Of a stretch of DNA of 64,000 nt, positions 52,631-61,882 are shown one piece after another (position 1 is the first letter of the stretch; every line of letters starts with the position of its first letter). The DNA lies in contig JAQXJP010000006.1 in the NCBI GenBank assembly GCA_029008875.1, positions 1 through 64,000 on the forward strand. The letters are read 5' to 3'. Position numbers and translations under genes: made by a program. The notes under the pieces are model-generated. The model had not been told where the DNA came from and searched no databases. It saw only the letters and a list, made by a program, of their open reading frames with translations. Source of the DNA: Lachnospiraceae bacterium. Its GTDB lineage: Bacteria > Bacillota > Clostridia > Lachnospirales > Lachnospiraceae.

Positions 52631-52661
52631 ATGAGTCGGGAAAATTTCCCGGCTCATTTTT
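52631..52661 (+). terminator. Probable terminator before ddl
   Basis: ATGAGTCGGGAAA pairs with TTTCCCGGCTCAT (one G-U), followed by five T. It probably ends the small hypothetical gene; an attenuator for ddl cannot be excluded. Confidence 0.7.
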
Positions 52662-52708
52662 GTGGAGATTATTCGTGCGGGGTTGGTCGCCGGTGGAGAA
52701 AAATATTG

Positions 52709-52737
52709 TTTTGTAATGAGAAAGAGTTTATTATAAT
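52709..52737 (+). promoter_or_regulatory. Probable ddl promoter
   Basis: TATAAT (52732-52737) is clear. TTTTGT (52709-52714), 17 bases upstream, is a poor -35 box. The start would be near 52744, about 38 bases before ddl. Confidence 0.5.
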
Positions 52738-52781
52738 ATCTATGTTTATAGTAGTTTATATCAAGAAAAGAGGATAAAGGG

Positions 52782-53837
52782 ATGAATATCGTAGTACTGG
52801 CAGGAGGCTTAAGCACGGAGAGAGATGTCTCCTTCAAGACGGGGAGCATGGTGTCAAAGGCCCTAAAGGAAAACGGACATAAGGTGATACTCCTGGATGT
52901 GTTCATGGGATACCACGATGAGGAGGAAGATATCACCGGAATTTTTGACCGCGCAGATGAGATCAGCATAAAGGTGGATAGTATTCCGGAGGTCGCGCCG
53001 GATTTGGAAAAAGTAAAGGCATCCCGGAAGGATCAGTCCGATTGTTTCTTCGGGCCCAATGTCATCGGTATGTGCCGGATGGCGGACATTGTGTTTATGG
53101 CATTGCACGGGGAGAACGGGGAAAACGGAAAAATTCAGGCAGCCTTCGATCTGCTGGGCGTGCGCTATACGGGAAGTGATTACTTAAGCAGCGCCATCGC
53201 CATGAACAAGGGAATGGCAAAGCAATTTTTCCTCGCCAACGGGATTCCGACTCCCCGGGGAATTTCCATGAAAAAGGAGGCTCGCAATGACGATGTGTCC
53301 ACACTGGGACTTTGCTTCCCATGTATCGTGAAGCCCTGTTGCGGAGGCTCCAGTATCGGTGTGACCATCGCCCACGACAAGGCAGAGTTCACGGAAGCTC
53401 TGGATGAGGCCTTTCGCTGGGAGGACGAACTGATTATCGAAGAATTCGTGGAGGGAAGAGAGTTTTCCGTGGGCGTCATGGATGGAAAAGCCCTTCCGGT
53501 TATTGAGATTGCTCCGATTCAGGGATTTTATGATTACAAGAACAAATACAAGGCGGGAAGCGCTGTGGAAACCTGCCCGGCAAATCTCCCGGAGGAGACC
53601 ACGAAGCAGATGCAGCATTACGCGGAGGGAGTGGCGAGGGTAATCGGATTGGATACCTACTCCCGGACGGATTTCCTTATGAACGGGGACGGGGAACTCT
53701 TTTGCCTGGAAGCAAACACCCTTCCGGGAATGACCCCCACCAGCTTGCTCCCCCAGGAGGCCAAGGCGGTTGGAATGGATTTCAACCGGCTCTGTGAGAA
53801 AATTATAGAAATTTCTTTGAAAAAATATCGAGGATAG
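52782..53837 (+). CDS. ddl: D-alanine--D-alanine ligase family protein
   Basis: It joins two D-alanines for the peptidoglycan stem peptide. The 351-residue ATP-grasp protein has NIVVLAGGLSTERDVS (the GG-xSxE dipeptide-binding start), VFMALHGENGENG, FPCIVKPCCGGSSIGV, ELIIEEFVEGREFSVG and CLEANTLPGMTPTSLLPQE. The active-site FYDYKNKY tyrosine region fits a D-Ala rather than a D-lactate ligase. An insertion of about 40 residues after residue 40 is longer than in E. coli Ddl. murF follows after 5 bases, a common cell-wall pairing. Confidence 0.92.
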   Translation: MNIVVLAGGLSTERDVSFKTGSMVSKALKENGHKVILLDVFMGYHDEEEDITGIFDRADEISIKVDSIPEVAPDLEKVKASRKDQSDCFFGPNVIGMCRMADIVFMALHGENGENGKIQAAFDLLGVRYTGSDYLSSAIAMNKGMAKQFFLANGIPTPRGISMKKEARNDDVSTLGLCFPCIVKPCCGGSSIGVTIAHDKAEFTEALDEAFRWEDELIIEEFVEGREFSVGVMDGKALPVIEIAPIQGFYDYKNKYKAGSAVETCPANLPEETTKQMQHYAEGVARVIGLDTYSRTDFLMNGDGELFCLEANTLPGMTPTSLLPQEAKAVGMDFNRLCEKIIEISLKKYRG

Positions 53838-53842
53838 GAACT

Positions 53843-55255
53843 ATGATCGTGGAGAAGATGAAAGGTTTAACGCTGGAAAAAATTGCACAGTCATGCGGCG
53901 GAACTTACATCGGAGATGAGACGCTGTTGGGGGAGGAAATATCCGGGGCTGTCATCGACAGCCGGCAGGTGGAAGAAGGCTTTCTGTTCATCCCCATCAA
54001 GGGTGAGAAAGTGGACGGCCATGATTTTATCGGGGCAGTGTTTGAGAAGGGTGCCCTTGCGGTTCTGTCGGAAAAGCCGCTGGACAATCCACCGGGACCT
54101 TACATCCTCGTGGAATCCTCCACGGAAGCCATGAAGGAGATTGCCGCATACTATCGGCGGACACTTGACATCAAAGTGGTGGGAATCAGCGGCAGCGTGG
54201 GCAAGACAAGCACCAAGGAGATGATTGCCTCCGTGTTGGAACAAAAATACAGTGTGTTGAAGACCGCGGGTAATTTCAATAACGAAATAGGACTTCCCCT
54301 GACCATTTTCCGGATTCGGCCCTCCCATCAGGTTGCAGTTTTGGAGATGGGAATCTCCGATTTTGGGGAGATGGACCGGCTGTCCGCCATGGCGTACCCG
54401 GATGTGGAAGTCATTACCAATATCGGACAATGTCACCTGGAAAACCTGGGAACCAGGGATGGCGTGCTGGCGGCAAAGACTGAGATGTTCGCCCACATGA
54501 AAGAGGGCGGTGTGGCGGTCCTAAACGGGGACGACGACAAGCTCATCACCGTGGGATTGGTGAACGACAAAGCTCCCCTGTTCTACGGAATGGAGCAGGA
54601 ATGTGAGGTGGAGGGAATCCAAAAGAGCGTCTACGCCACAGATGTGGAGGATTTGGGTTTCGATGGGATGAAGGCCAAGATTCACACGCCGGCGGGATGC
54701 TTTGAAGCGGACATCTCCATCCCCGGGGAACACAATGTATATAACGCTCTGGCCGCCACGACGGTGGGGCTGGAATTGGGTCTGTCCACAGAGGAAATCG
54801 GAGCGGGAATTGCAACTGCAAAGACCATTGCCGGGCGCACCAATTTTATCAAGGCCAACGGGATGACGGTAATCGACGACTGTTACAATGCAAATCCCAT
54901 GTCCATGAAGACCTCCATCGCCACCCTGTCCCATGCCAAGGGGCGGAGCATCGCTGTGCTCGGTGACATGGGGGAATTGGGAGAAGGCGAGAGAGCGCTT
55001 CACCGGGAGGTGGGTACGGCAGTGGGGGAATACAAGATTCATACCCTCTACTGTGCGGGAGAACTGGCCCGGGAGTATGCCGAGGGAGCGAGAAGCGAGA
55101 ACCCGTCCTGCAGGGTGTTTTATTTCGAGGATGTTCCGGAGATGACAAAATCCCTGTTGAACTATGTGGAGCCGGGGGACAGCATCCTTGTGAAGGCATC
55201 CCATTTTATGAATTTTTCAGCAGTGGTACAGGCATTGACGGAAGAGGCAAAATAG
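53843..55255 (+). CDS. murF: UDP-N-acetylmuramoyl-tripeptide--D-alanyl-D-alanine ligase
   Basis: MurF adds the D-Ala-D-Ala made by Ddl to the UDP-muramoyl tripeptide. The 470-residue Mur ligase has the P-loop GISGSVGKTSTKEMI (about 114-128), the central EMGISDFGEMDRL and NIGQCHLENLG segments, and the C-terminal DDCYNANPMSM and LGDMGELG motifs typical of MurF. Its place directly behind ddl matches sequential steps. Confidence 0.95.
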   Translation: MIVEKMKGLTLEKIAQSCGGTYIGDETLLGEEISGAVIDSRQVEEGFLFIPIKGEKVDGHDFIGAVFEKGALAVLSEKPLDNPPGPYILVESSTEAMKEIAAYYRRTLDIKVVGISGSVGKTSTKEMIASVLEQKYSVLKTAGNFNNEIGLPLTIFRIRPSHQVAVLEMGISDFGEMDRLSAMAYPDVEVITNIGQCHLENLGTRDGVLAAKTEMFAHMKEGGVAVLNGDDDKLITVGLVNDKAPLFYGMEQECEVEGIQKSVYATDVEDLGFDGMKAKIHTPAGCFEADISIPGEHNVYNALAATTVGLELGLSTEEIGAGIATAKTIAGRTNFIKANGMTVIDDCYNANPMSMKTSIATLSHAKGRSIAVLGDMGELGEGERALHREVGTAVGEYKIHTLYCAGELAREYAEGARSENPSCRVFYFEDVPEMTKSLLNYVEPGDSILVKASHFMNFSAVVQALTEEAK

Positions 55256-55303
55256 ATTAAACTCCAAGCAGTGAATAAAATGAAAAATGAAAGAGGTAAG
55301 GAA

Positions 55304-55822
55304 ATGGCAAATCCAATCGTTACAATTACAATGGCAAGCGGGGACGTGATGAAGGCGGAATTATATCCGGAAATCGCTCCCAACACAGTCAACAATTTTA
55401 TCAGCTTAATCAACAAAAAATACTACGACGGAATCATTTTCCACAGAGTCATCAAAGGATTCATGATTCAGGGAGGCGACCCGGAGGGAACAGGTGCCGG
55501 CGGCCCGGGATACTCCATCAAGGGCGAGTTCTCACAGAACGGATTCAAGAATGACTTGAAGCATGAGCCGGGCGTATTGTCCATGGCTCGCACCATGTTC
55601 CCGGACTCTGCGGGAAGCCAGTTCTTCATCATGCACAAGAACTCTCCCCATCTGGATGGGGCATATGCCGCATTCGGCAAGGTAATCGAAGGCCTTGATG
55701 TGGTTGACAAGATTGCAGAAACCGCAACCGACTGGAACGACCGTCCGCTGGAGGACCAGGTAATGGCATCCGTAACCGTGGATACCTTTGGCGTGGACTA
55801 TCCGGAACCGGAAACTGTATAA
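55304..55822 (+). CDS. Cyclophilin-type peptidyl-prolyl isomerase
   Basis: The 172-residue protein catalyses cis-trans isomerisation of proline bonds. [19 protein letters not shown], the catalytic Arg/Gln core, and [16 protein letters not shown] are diagnostic; the usual Trp in the later loop is Leu. It has no signal peptide and is cytoplasmic. The ATG at 55304 follows AGAGGTAAGG and matches homologues. An in-frame ATG 33 bases earlier lacks a site. Confidence 0.93.
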   Translation: MANPIVTITMASGDVMKAELYPEIAPNTVNNFISLINKKYYDGIIFHRVIKGFMIQGGDPEGTGAGGPGYSIKGEFSQNGFKNDLKHEPGVLSMARTMFPDSAGSQFFIMHKNSPHLDGAYAAFGKVIEGLDVVDKIAETATDWNDRPLEDQVMASVTVDTFGVDYPEPETV

Positions 55823-55827
55823 CAACG

Positions 55828-55856
55828 AGGGCTATCGCTGTGCGATGGCCCTTTTT
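55828..55856 (+). terminator. Terminator after the cyclophilin gene
   Basis: AGGGCTATCGC pairs with GCGATGGCCCT (one G-U) around TGT, followed by five T. Confidence 0.88.
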
Positions 55857-55858
55857 CA

Positions 55859-55967
55859 CTGAGGGGACGTATCTTTTTCGCTGAGGGGACGTATCTTTTT
55901 CGCTGAGGGGACGTATCTTTTTCGCGAGGGGACGTATCTTTTTCGCTGAGGGGACGTATCTTTTTCA
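55859..55967 (+). repeat. Five tandem copies of a 22-bp repeat
   Basis: The unit reads CTGAGGGGACGTATCTTTTT followed by CG. Copies lie at 55859-55880, 55881-55902, 55903-55924, 55925-55945 (one base shorter at its start) and 55946-55967 (last base changed). There is no spacer between copies, so it is not a CRISPR array. It fills most of the space between the cyclophilin terminator and the GNAT gene. Confidence 0.95.
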
Positions 55968-56023
55968 CAAAAAGGACACATTTTCCCGACAAAACGCACA
56001 TCATATAAGGGGATATATCATAA

Positions 56024-56947
56024 TTGAATTGGACAACATTAATTTGCCGGGAGCCGGTGTGGGAAAAAGAACCCTCCCTGGCGAGTTGGGCAAGCTCATG
56101 TGAAAAAATACATACCCTGGTTCTGCCGGAGAAAACCCCAGTGGAGGAGGCTCTGAATGCAGCCCAAATCCTGCCGGAGGAGGTGCTCCTTGTGACGGAG
56201 TCACGGGAGGACTGGGAAAAAGCATCCCGTCGGCAAATTGCGGTTCTTCCCTACCGGGATCCAAATAATCAACCGCCTGCCACCCTCCCTGCCGCTTTCC
56301 CTGGCACCGCTACTCCCAAGGCCGCAACACCCGAAGCCACCTTCCCCGGCGCATGGATGGTGGCGGAAGGCTTGGACGACGTGGACGAAGAATTCTTTTT
56401 GCAGGTCTACCTGCGGGAACACGGACTGCCATGGACTCCAATCACCACGGAGCGGTGCTACCTGCGGGAACTCACCCTGGAGGACATGGATGCACTGTTC
56501 GCGCTGTATGAGGGCGAGGGAATCACAGATTATCTGGAACCCCTGTATCCCCGAGAAGAGGAGGAAGCATACCAGCGCGCCTACATTGACAACATATACC
56601 GCTACTATGGGTACGGTATGTGGCTGGTCTGCAATAAAGCCACAGATGAGATAATCGGGAGGGCCGGATTGGAGCACCGGGACTACGGGAATGGCACGGA
56701 ACTGGAAATGGGGTACCTCATCGCGGCGGGAGAGCAGAGAAAAGGCTATGCCACGGAGGTGTGCAGGGCTTTGATTGCCTTCGCAGAGGAGATGCCGGAG
56801 TTTGAGAGAATCAACTGCCTCATCCACAGGGACAACGAGGTATCCCTGCACCTGATGGATAAACTCGGCTTCACTTTTTGGGAGGAGAGGATAGAGGGAG
56901 AAAAACCTATGCTCCGATACGTGAGGAATCTGCGTACAGCCATATAA
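56024..56947 (+). CDS. GNAT acetyltransferase with a degenerate HAD-like N-terminal domain
   Basis: The 307-residue protein has a C-terminal GNAT domain (about 140-305) with TTERCYLRELTLEDMDAL and the acetyl-CoA loop AAGEQRKGYATEVCRALI. The N-terminal part (about 1-130) has remnants of a HAD fold (LLVTESREDWEKASRRQIAVL; WMVAEGLDDVDEEFFLQVYL). It is interrupted by a Pro/Ala/Thr-rich insert near residues 85-112 (PATLPAAFPGTATPKAATPE). The start is taken as TTG at 56024, after AAGGGG; this is uncertain because no in-frame ATG is near. The substrate is unknown. Confidence 0.78.
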   Translation: MNWTTLICREPVWEKEPSLASWASSCEKIHTLVLPEKTPVEEALNAAQILPEEVLLVTESREDWEKASRRQIAVLPYRDPNNQPPATLPAAFPGTATPKAATPEATFPGAWMVAEGLDDVDEEFFLQVYLREHGLPWTPITTERCYLRELTLEDMDALFALYEGEGITDYLEPLYPREEEEAYQRAYIDNIYRYYGYGMWLVCNKATDEIIGRAGLEHRDYGNGTELEMGYLIAAGEQRKGYATEVCRALIAFAEEMPEFERINCLIHRDNEVSLHLMDKLGFTFWEERIEGEKPMLRYVRNLRTAI

Positions 56948-57062
56948 AAAGCCACACAAAAAGCCTACGCATTGCCACATAAATGATTGATTTTTACATA
57001 ATAATAAAATATAATATTTGATTATATTACAATAAGATAATTCGAGTGTAAAAGGTGCGCTT

Positions 57063-59402
57063 ATGACAGACATTTCACCGGAAGTCCTCGCACAGATGGA
57101 GGCAGAAGTACAATCGAATAGTGTCGGAATAAAAAAAGCCAAAGATTTTACCAGCCCGGAGGATTTGTATACAGAGCTGATTGCCAGCATCCGCAAATAC
57201 CATCCTTCCGCGGACATCTCTTTGGTGGAAAAAGCATATAAGGTGGCGTATGAGGCCCACGACGGACAGGTACGCAAGTCCGGTGAAGCCTATATTATTC
57301 ACCCTCTTTGTGTTGCCACAATCCTGGCGGAATTGGAACTGGACAAGGAGACAATCGCCGCAGGACTCCTGCACGACGTGTTGGAAGACACCATCATGGG
57401 GGAGGAGGAGATGCGGAGAGAATTCGGGGATGAAGTCTACCTGCTGGTGGATGGTGTCACCAAATTGGAGCATCTGCATCTCACCGACAACACGGTGGAC
57501 TTGAAGGAAAAAAATGCCGCCAGACTGGAAATGCAGGCGGAGAACCTCCGGAAGATGTTCCTGGCCATGGCCAAGGATATCCGGGTTATCCTCATCAAAT
57601 TGGCGGACCGTCTGCACAATATGCGCACGTTAAAATATCAGTCCAGGGAAGCACAGATTCGCATCGCCCGGGAGACCCAGGAAATCTATTGTCCCATCGC
57701 ACAGCGATTGGGTATCAGCAAACTCAAAATCGAGCTGGATGATTTATCCTTAAAATATCTGCAGCCGGAAGCCTACTATGACCTGGTGGAAAAAGTCGCA
57801 GAGCGCAAATCCGTGCGCGATGAATATGTACAGAGCCTTGTGGACGATGTGCGAAGCTACATCGAGGAGGCAGGAATCCATGCGGAAATCTCCGGCCGTG
57901 CCAAGCATTTCTTCAGCATCTATAAGAAGATGGTCAATCAGAACAAGACTCTGGATCAGATCTATGATCTGTTTGCAATCCGCATTATCGTGGACAACGT
58001 GAAGGATTGTTATGCGGCTCTTGGAATCATGCATGAGAAATATAAGCCCATACCGGGACGTTTCAAGGACTACATCGCCATGCCCAAGCCCAACATGTAC
58101 CAGTCCCTCCACACCACATTGATCGGGCCCACCGGACAGCCCTTTGAGATTCAGATTCGGACGGCAGAGATGCACCGCACCGCAGAATACGGTATCGCGG
58201 CGCACTGGAAATACAAGGAAGCCAACAACGGAAGTGCCACCTCCACCACGGTGACCGAGGAGGAAAAGCTGAGCTGGCTTCGTCAGATATTGGAATGGCA
58301 GCAGGATACGTCGGACAATACGGAGTTCATGAGCTTGCTCAAGAGCGACCTGGATCTGTTCTCCGACACCGTATTTTGCTTTACCCCTACCGGAGAAGTG
58401 AAGAACCTTCCCAACGGGTCCACGCCCATCGATTTCGCATACAGTGTGCACTCCGCGGTGGGCAACAAGATGGTGGGAGCCAAGGTCAACGGAAAACTTG
58501 TTCCCATTGACTACGTGATTCAAAACGGTGACCGTATTGAGATTATCACCTCCCAGAATTCCAAGGGACCCAGCCGTGACTGGCTCAGCGTGGTCAAGAG
58601 CACCCAGGCCAAGAACAAGATCAATCAGTGGTTCCGGAGTGAACTTAAGGAGGAGAACGTCACCCACGGCAAGGATTTGATTGTGGCCTACTGCAAGACC
58701 AAGGGAATCAACCTTACCGAGATTATGAAGCCGGAATATCAGGAAAAAATCATGCGCAAGTATGGTTTCCGGGATTGGACCTCCGTCCTTGCAGCCATCG
58801 GGCACGGCGGCCTGAAGGAGAGCCAGATTGTCAACCGCATGCAGGAGGAATATCAGAAGGATCATGTGGTTCCTCTCACCGATGCGGATGTGCTGGGAGC
58901 CATCGGCGACAGCAAGACCGCGGAGCAGCCCAAGCGCTCCAAGAGTGGAATTGTGGTCAAGGGATTGTATGACGTGGCGGTGCATTTTTCCAAATGCTGC
59001 AGCCCGGTTCCGGGGGATGAAATCGTCGGTTTTGTCACAAGAGGACGAGGGGTCTCCATACACCGTACCGACTGTATCAACATCATCAATCTGTCCGATA
59101 TGGAAAAACATCGTCTCATTGAGGCGGAATGGCAGGCGGATGAAGCGGGAGAGTCTCTTGGAGAATATCTTGGGGAGATCAAGATCTTCTGTCAGGATCG
59201 ACAGGGACTTCTGGTGGACATTACCCGGGTATTTACGGAGCGGGAGGTCAACATCATCGGGATCCATTCCCGCACCAGCAAGCAGGGCGTTGCCACCATC
59301 GACGTGTCCTTCAACACCAAGGGACGGGAAGAGATTAAGAGTCTGGTGGAGAGAATCCGTCAGATTGACAATGTTATCGATATCGAGAGAACAACCGGTT
59401 AA
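57063..59402 (+). CDS. relA: Bifunctional (p)ppGpp synthetase/hydrolase
   Basis: The 779-residue protein makes and degrades the stringent-response alarmone. The hydrolase domain has an intact HD pair (His104-Asp105 in GLLHDVLEDT). The synthetase domain follows (about 230-340: YKPIPGRFKDYIAMPKPNMYQSLH, IQIRTAEMH). A TGS domain (about 435-495: VFCFTPTGEVKNLPNGSTPIDFAY), a zinc-finger region with HFSKCCSPVPGDEI and a C-terminal ACT domain (FCQDRQGLLVDITRVF) complete it. It is the Rel type of Firmicutes. A terminator-like hairpin follows. Confidence 0.97.
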   Translation: MTDISPEVLAQMEAEVQSNSVGIKKAKDFTSPEDLYTELIASIRKYHPSADISLVEKAYKVAYEAHDGQVRKSGEAYIIHPLCVATILAELELDKETIAAGLLHDVLEDTIMGEEEMRREFGDEVYLLVDGVTKLEHLHLTDNTVDLKEKNAARLEMQAENLRKMFLAMAKDIRVILIKLADRLHNMRTLKYQSREAQIRIARETQEIYCPIAQRLGISKLKIELDDLSLKYLQPEAYYDLVEKVAERKSVRDEYVQSLVDDVRSYIEEAGIHAEISGRAKHFFSIYKKMVNQNKTLDQIYDLFAIRIIVDNVKDCYAALGIMHEKYKPIPGRFKDYIAMPKPNMYQSLHTTLIGPTGQPFEIQIRTAEMHRTAEYGIAAHWKYKEANNGSATSTTVTEEEKLSWLRQILEWQQDTSDNTEFMSLLKSDLDLFSDTVFCFTPTGEVKNLPNGSTPIDFAYSVHSAVGNKMVGAKVNGKLVPIDYVIQNGDRIEIITSQNSKGPSRDWLSVVKSTQAKNKINQWFRSELKEENVTHGKDLIVAYCKTKGINLTEIMKPEYQEKIMRKYGFRDWTSVLAAIGHGGLKESQIVNRMQEEYQKDHVVPLTDADVLGAIGDSKTAEQPKRSKSGIVVKGLYDVAVHFSKCCSPVPGDEIVGFVTRGRGVSIHRTDCINIINLSDMEKHRLIEAEWQADEAGESLGEYLGEIKIFCQDRQGLLVDITRVFTEREVNIIGIHSRTSKQGVATIDVSFNTKGREEIKSLVERIRQIDNVIDIERTTG

Positions 59403-59409
59403 ACACGCA

Positions 59410-59436
59410 AGAGCCGCATTTGCGGCTCTTCGTTTA
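59410..59436 (+). terminator. Hairpin after relA
   Basis: AAGAGCCGCA pairs with TGCGGCTCTT around a very short loop, followed by a T-rich but interrupted tract (TCGTTTATTATTTT). It is a moderate terminator. Confidence 0.65.
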
Positions 59437-59459
59437 TTATTTTAGAGGGAGTATTATTT

Positions 59460-60089
59460 ATGGGCAAATTAAGTGTGGATCAGTATGTGGTTGGTCCGGT
59501 GCAGACGAATTGTTACTTTGTGATAAACAAGGAGACAGGGGAGCTGCTCATTGTGGATCCGGGAGCCAGCGCCACAAAGCTGGCGGAAAAAATCGAGCAG
59601 GGGAATCTGACTCCCAAGGGAATCTTGCTCACCCACGGCCATTTTGATCACGCGGGTGCGGCGCGGGAGCTGGCGGAACAATTTGGAATCTCCATCTACG
59701 CTCATGAGGCGGAGAAAGAGGTGCTGGAGGATTCCGAGAAAAATGCAAGCTGGATGCTGGGAAAACGGGAAACGTTTTCCGGGGATATCTTTTTAAAGGA
59801 TGAGCAGGAATTGGACCTGGCCGGATTTCATATTCGGGTGCTCCACACACCGGGACACACCGTGGGCGGTTGCTGCTATTATTTCTCCTATGAGAACGCT
59901 GTGTTTGTGGGGGATACCCTGTTTGCATCATCGGTGGGGAGGACGGATCTTCCCACGGGCAGCATGTCCGATTTGATACGGGCAATCAAGGAAAAACTCA
60001 TGCCACTGCCGGATAACACCCTGGTGTACACCGGACACGGAGAGGTGACCAGTATTGAGGAAGAGAGGATGTATAACCCTTACCTATGA
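59460..60089 (+). CDS. MBL-fold metallo-hydrolase (glyoxalase II-like)
   Basis: The 209-residue metallo-beta-lactamase-fold enzyme has the metal motif THGHFDHAG (about 58-66), later metal ligands in LHTPGHTVGG and FVGDTLFASSVGRTD, and the final YTGHGEVTSI His. The size and motif order match the YcbL/glyoxalase II-like group that hydrolyses thioesters; the true substrate is unproven. Its end overlaps hemZ as ATGA, and the relA-MBL-hemZ order is common in Clostridia. Confidence 0.9.
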   Translation: MGKLSVDQYVVGPVQTNCYFVINKETGELLIVDPGASATKLAEKIEQGNLTPKGILLTHGHFDHAGAARELAEQFGISIYAHEAEKEVLEDSEKNASWMLGKRETFSGDIFLKDEQELDLAGFHIRVLHTPGHTVGGCCYYFSYENAVFVGDTLFASSVGRTDLPTGSMSDLIRAIKEKLMPLPDNTLVYTGHGEVTSIEEERMYNPYL

Positions 60090-61672
60090 TAGTTGTATTG
60101 TTTAGCAGACCGGAATTTGAATACGATGTGCATTCCCTGGTGAAGGCATTTTATCCGAAGGAAGAAGTGGAGATGTACTACACCTGCCCGGAGGCGGAGG
60201 TGGGGGAACACAACCTGGCCTGTGCCCACCATGAGGCGGGGGCACAGCTTGAGGCAATATTGGACGACGCCAACCGGGTGTTGAGCGTTACTTACCACGG
60301 ACTTACAGCGAAAATGGACGAGGTGGAGGGAAATGCCCCGGCGGAGGGGAGAATCGAAATCAGCTGGCAGACCAAGGAGCCGCCGGCCGTGAATGCACGC
60401 CAGTTTGCTGTGGATTACAGCAAGCGTACTCAGGTGAAGAACCTGTTGAAGCAGAATCTCTACGACATGTTGACCGAGTGCTCCGGGAAGAAGCTCCCCT
60501 GGGGAACCCTGACCGGAATCCGTCCCACCAAGATTCCCATGAAGCTCCTGGAAGAAGGGAAGAGCGAGGAGGAAATCGCCTCCTACATGAAGGAAACCTA
60601 CCTTGCTTCTGACGAAAAAATCAAGCTCAGTATCGACATTGCCAAGCGGGAGCGCAAGCTTCTGGAAAAAATCGATTATGAGAACGGGTACAGTCTGTAT
60701 ATCGGAATCCCCTTCTGCCCGAGCACCTGCGCCTACTGTTCCTTCACCTCCTATCCCCTTTTCACATGGAGAAACCGGGTGGATGAATACCTGGATGCGC
60801 TGGAGCGGGAAATCGATTACACAGCCCGGAAGTTCTATCACAAGAAACTGAACAGTATCTATATCGGGGGAGGAACCCCCACCACACTGGAACCCCACCA
60901 GCTGGACCGGTTGATTCGGAAAATCAAATGCAGTTTTGATCTGAAGGACTGTGTGGAGTTTACGGTGGAAGCCGGGAGACCGGATTCCATCACCAGGGAG
61001 AAGCTGGAGGTCCTGCACAAAAACGGAATCGACCGCATCTCGGTGAACCCACAGACCATGAAGCAGGAGACTTTGGATATCATCGGAAGGCACCACACGG
61101 TGGAGCAGACCATCGCAAGCTACAAGATGGCCCGGGAGATCGGATTTGACAACATTAACATGGATTTGATTATCGGCCTGCCGGAGGAGAATCTGGAGGA
61201 TGTGCGCCATACCATGGAGATCATCGAGGAATTGAAGCCGGACAACGTGACCGTTCATTCCCTCGCCGTGAAGCGTGCTGCAAGAATGACGATTTTCAAG
61301 GATCGTTTTCAGGATATGCAGATGGTCAATACCCAGGAGCACATGGACCTGTGCCAGGAGTATTGTGATAAAATCGGACTGCAACCCTACTACCTCTACC
61401 GCCAGAAGGGAATGGCGGGGAACATGGAGAATGTGGGATACGCTGCAGAGGGAAAGGCAGGGGTCTACAACATTCTGATCATGGAGGAGAAACAGACCAT
61501 CGTGGCCCTGGGTGCCGGCGCCACTACGAAGCGTGTGTGGACGACTCCGAACCCGGATGGGACACATCGGATCGAAAGGTGCGAGAACGTGAAGGATGTG
61601 GGGCTGTATATTGAGAAAATTGACGAGATGATTGAGCGTAAACGTATACTTTTTTTACCGACTCAAGATTAA
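60086..61672 (+). CDS. hemZ: Coproporphyrinogen dehydrogenase HemZ (radical SAM)
   Basis: It is an oxygen-independent coproporphyrinogen III oxidase homologue. The 528-residue protein has an N-terminal domain of about 190 residues typical of HemZ, with GTLTGIRPTKIPMKLLEEG. The radical SAM cluster motif CPSTCAYC follows, with Cys211, Cys215 and Cys218, then the IGGGTPTTL and GLPEENLEDVRHTM segments. Whether HemZ enzymes truly act on coproporphyrinogen in anaerobes is not settled. It is coupled to the MBL gene and followed by a terminator. Confidence 0.93.
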   Translation: MIVVLFSRPEFEYDVHSLVKAFYPKEEVEMYYTCPEAEVGEHNLACAHHEAGAQLEAILDDANRVLSVTYHGLTAKMDEVEGNAPAEGRIEISWQTKEPPAVNARQFAVDYSKRTQVKNLLKQNLYDMLTECSGKKLPWGTLTGIRPTKIPMKLLEEGKSEEEIASYMKETYLASDEKIKLSIDIAKRERKLLEKIDYENGYSLYIGIPFCPSTCAYCSFTSYPLFTWRNRVDEYLDALEREIDYTARKFYHKKLNSIYIGGGTPTTLEPHQLDRLIRKIKCSFDLKDCVEFTVEAGRPDSITREKLEVLHKNGIDRISVNPQTMKQETLDIIGRHHTVEQTIASYKMAREIGFDNINMDLIIGLPEENLEDVRHTMEIIEELKPDNVTVHSLAVKRAARMTIFKDRFQDMQMVNTQEHMDLCQEYCDKIGLQPYYLYRQKGMAGNMENVGYAAEGKAGVYNILIMEEKQTIVALGAGATTKRVWTTPNPDGTHRIERCENVKDVGLYIEKIDEMIERKRILFLPTQD

Positions 61673-61694
61673 CAGATAGTGTGGAAATTGCATT

Positions 61695-61733
61695 AGGGCA
61701 GTTATAAACAGAAATGTTTGTAACTGCCCTTTT
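61695..61733 (+). terminator. Terminator after hemZ
   Basis: AGGGCAGTTATAAACA pairs with TGTTTGTAACTGCCCT (one G-U) around GAAA, followed by TTTTG. Confidence 0.92.
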
Positions 61734-61775
61734 GTTCATTCGGTCTTTTTTGTGTTCATAGATAGCAACCGATTT

Positions 61776-61803
61776 TTGGCAAGATAGAATGTGAGAATAT
61801 AAT
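61776..61803 (+). promoter_or_regulatory. Promoter of the GH94-like gene
   Basis: TTGGCA (61776-61781) and TATAAT (61798-61803) are 16 bases apart. Transcription should begin near 61810, leaving a leader of about 73 bases. Confidence 0.7.
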
Positions 61804-61882
61804 TTATGACAGATTTTTGATATTGGAAGAGTGCGTTAACAAGTAAAATGAGGGTGCGAAAAATAGATAATTGGAGGTAAAC

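Noticed and set aside
52554-52781. Riboswitch upstream of ddl
   Set aside because: Only a simple terminator hairpin and a likely promoter after it are visible; no known riboswitch core was recognised.
55859-55967. CRISPR array
   Set aside because: The copies are directly adjacent without spacers and no cas genes are present.
55798-56004. Small protein encoded antisense across the tandem repeats (SEKDTSP-type repeats)
   Set aside because: The frame is produced by the repeat unit itself, lacks a good ribosome binding site and overlaps the end of the cyclophilin gene.
57750-59267. Long open frame antisense to relA
   Set aside because: It has no start signal, no domain, and relA is certain on the + strand.
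60080-61567. Long open frame antisense to hemZ
   Set aside because: It mirrors hemZ codon bias and has no support of its own.
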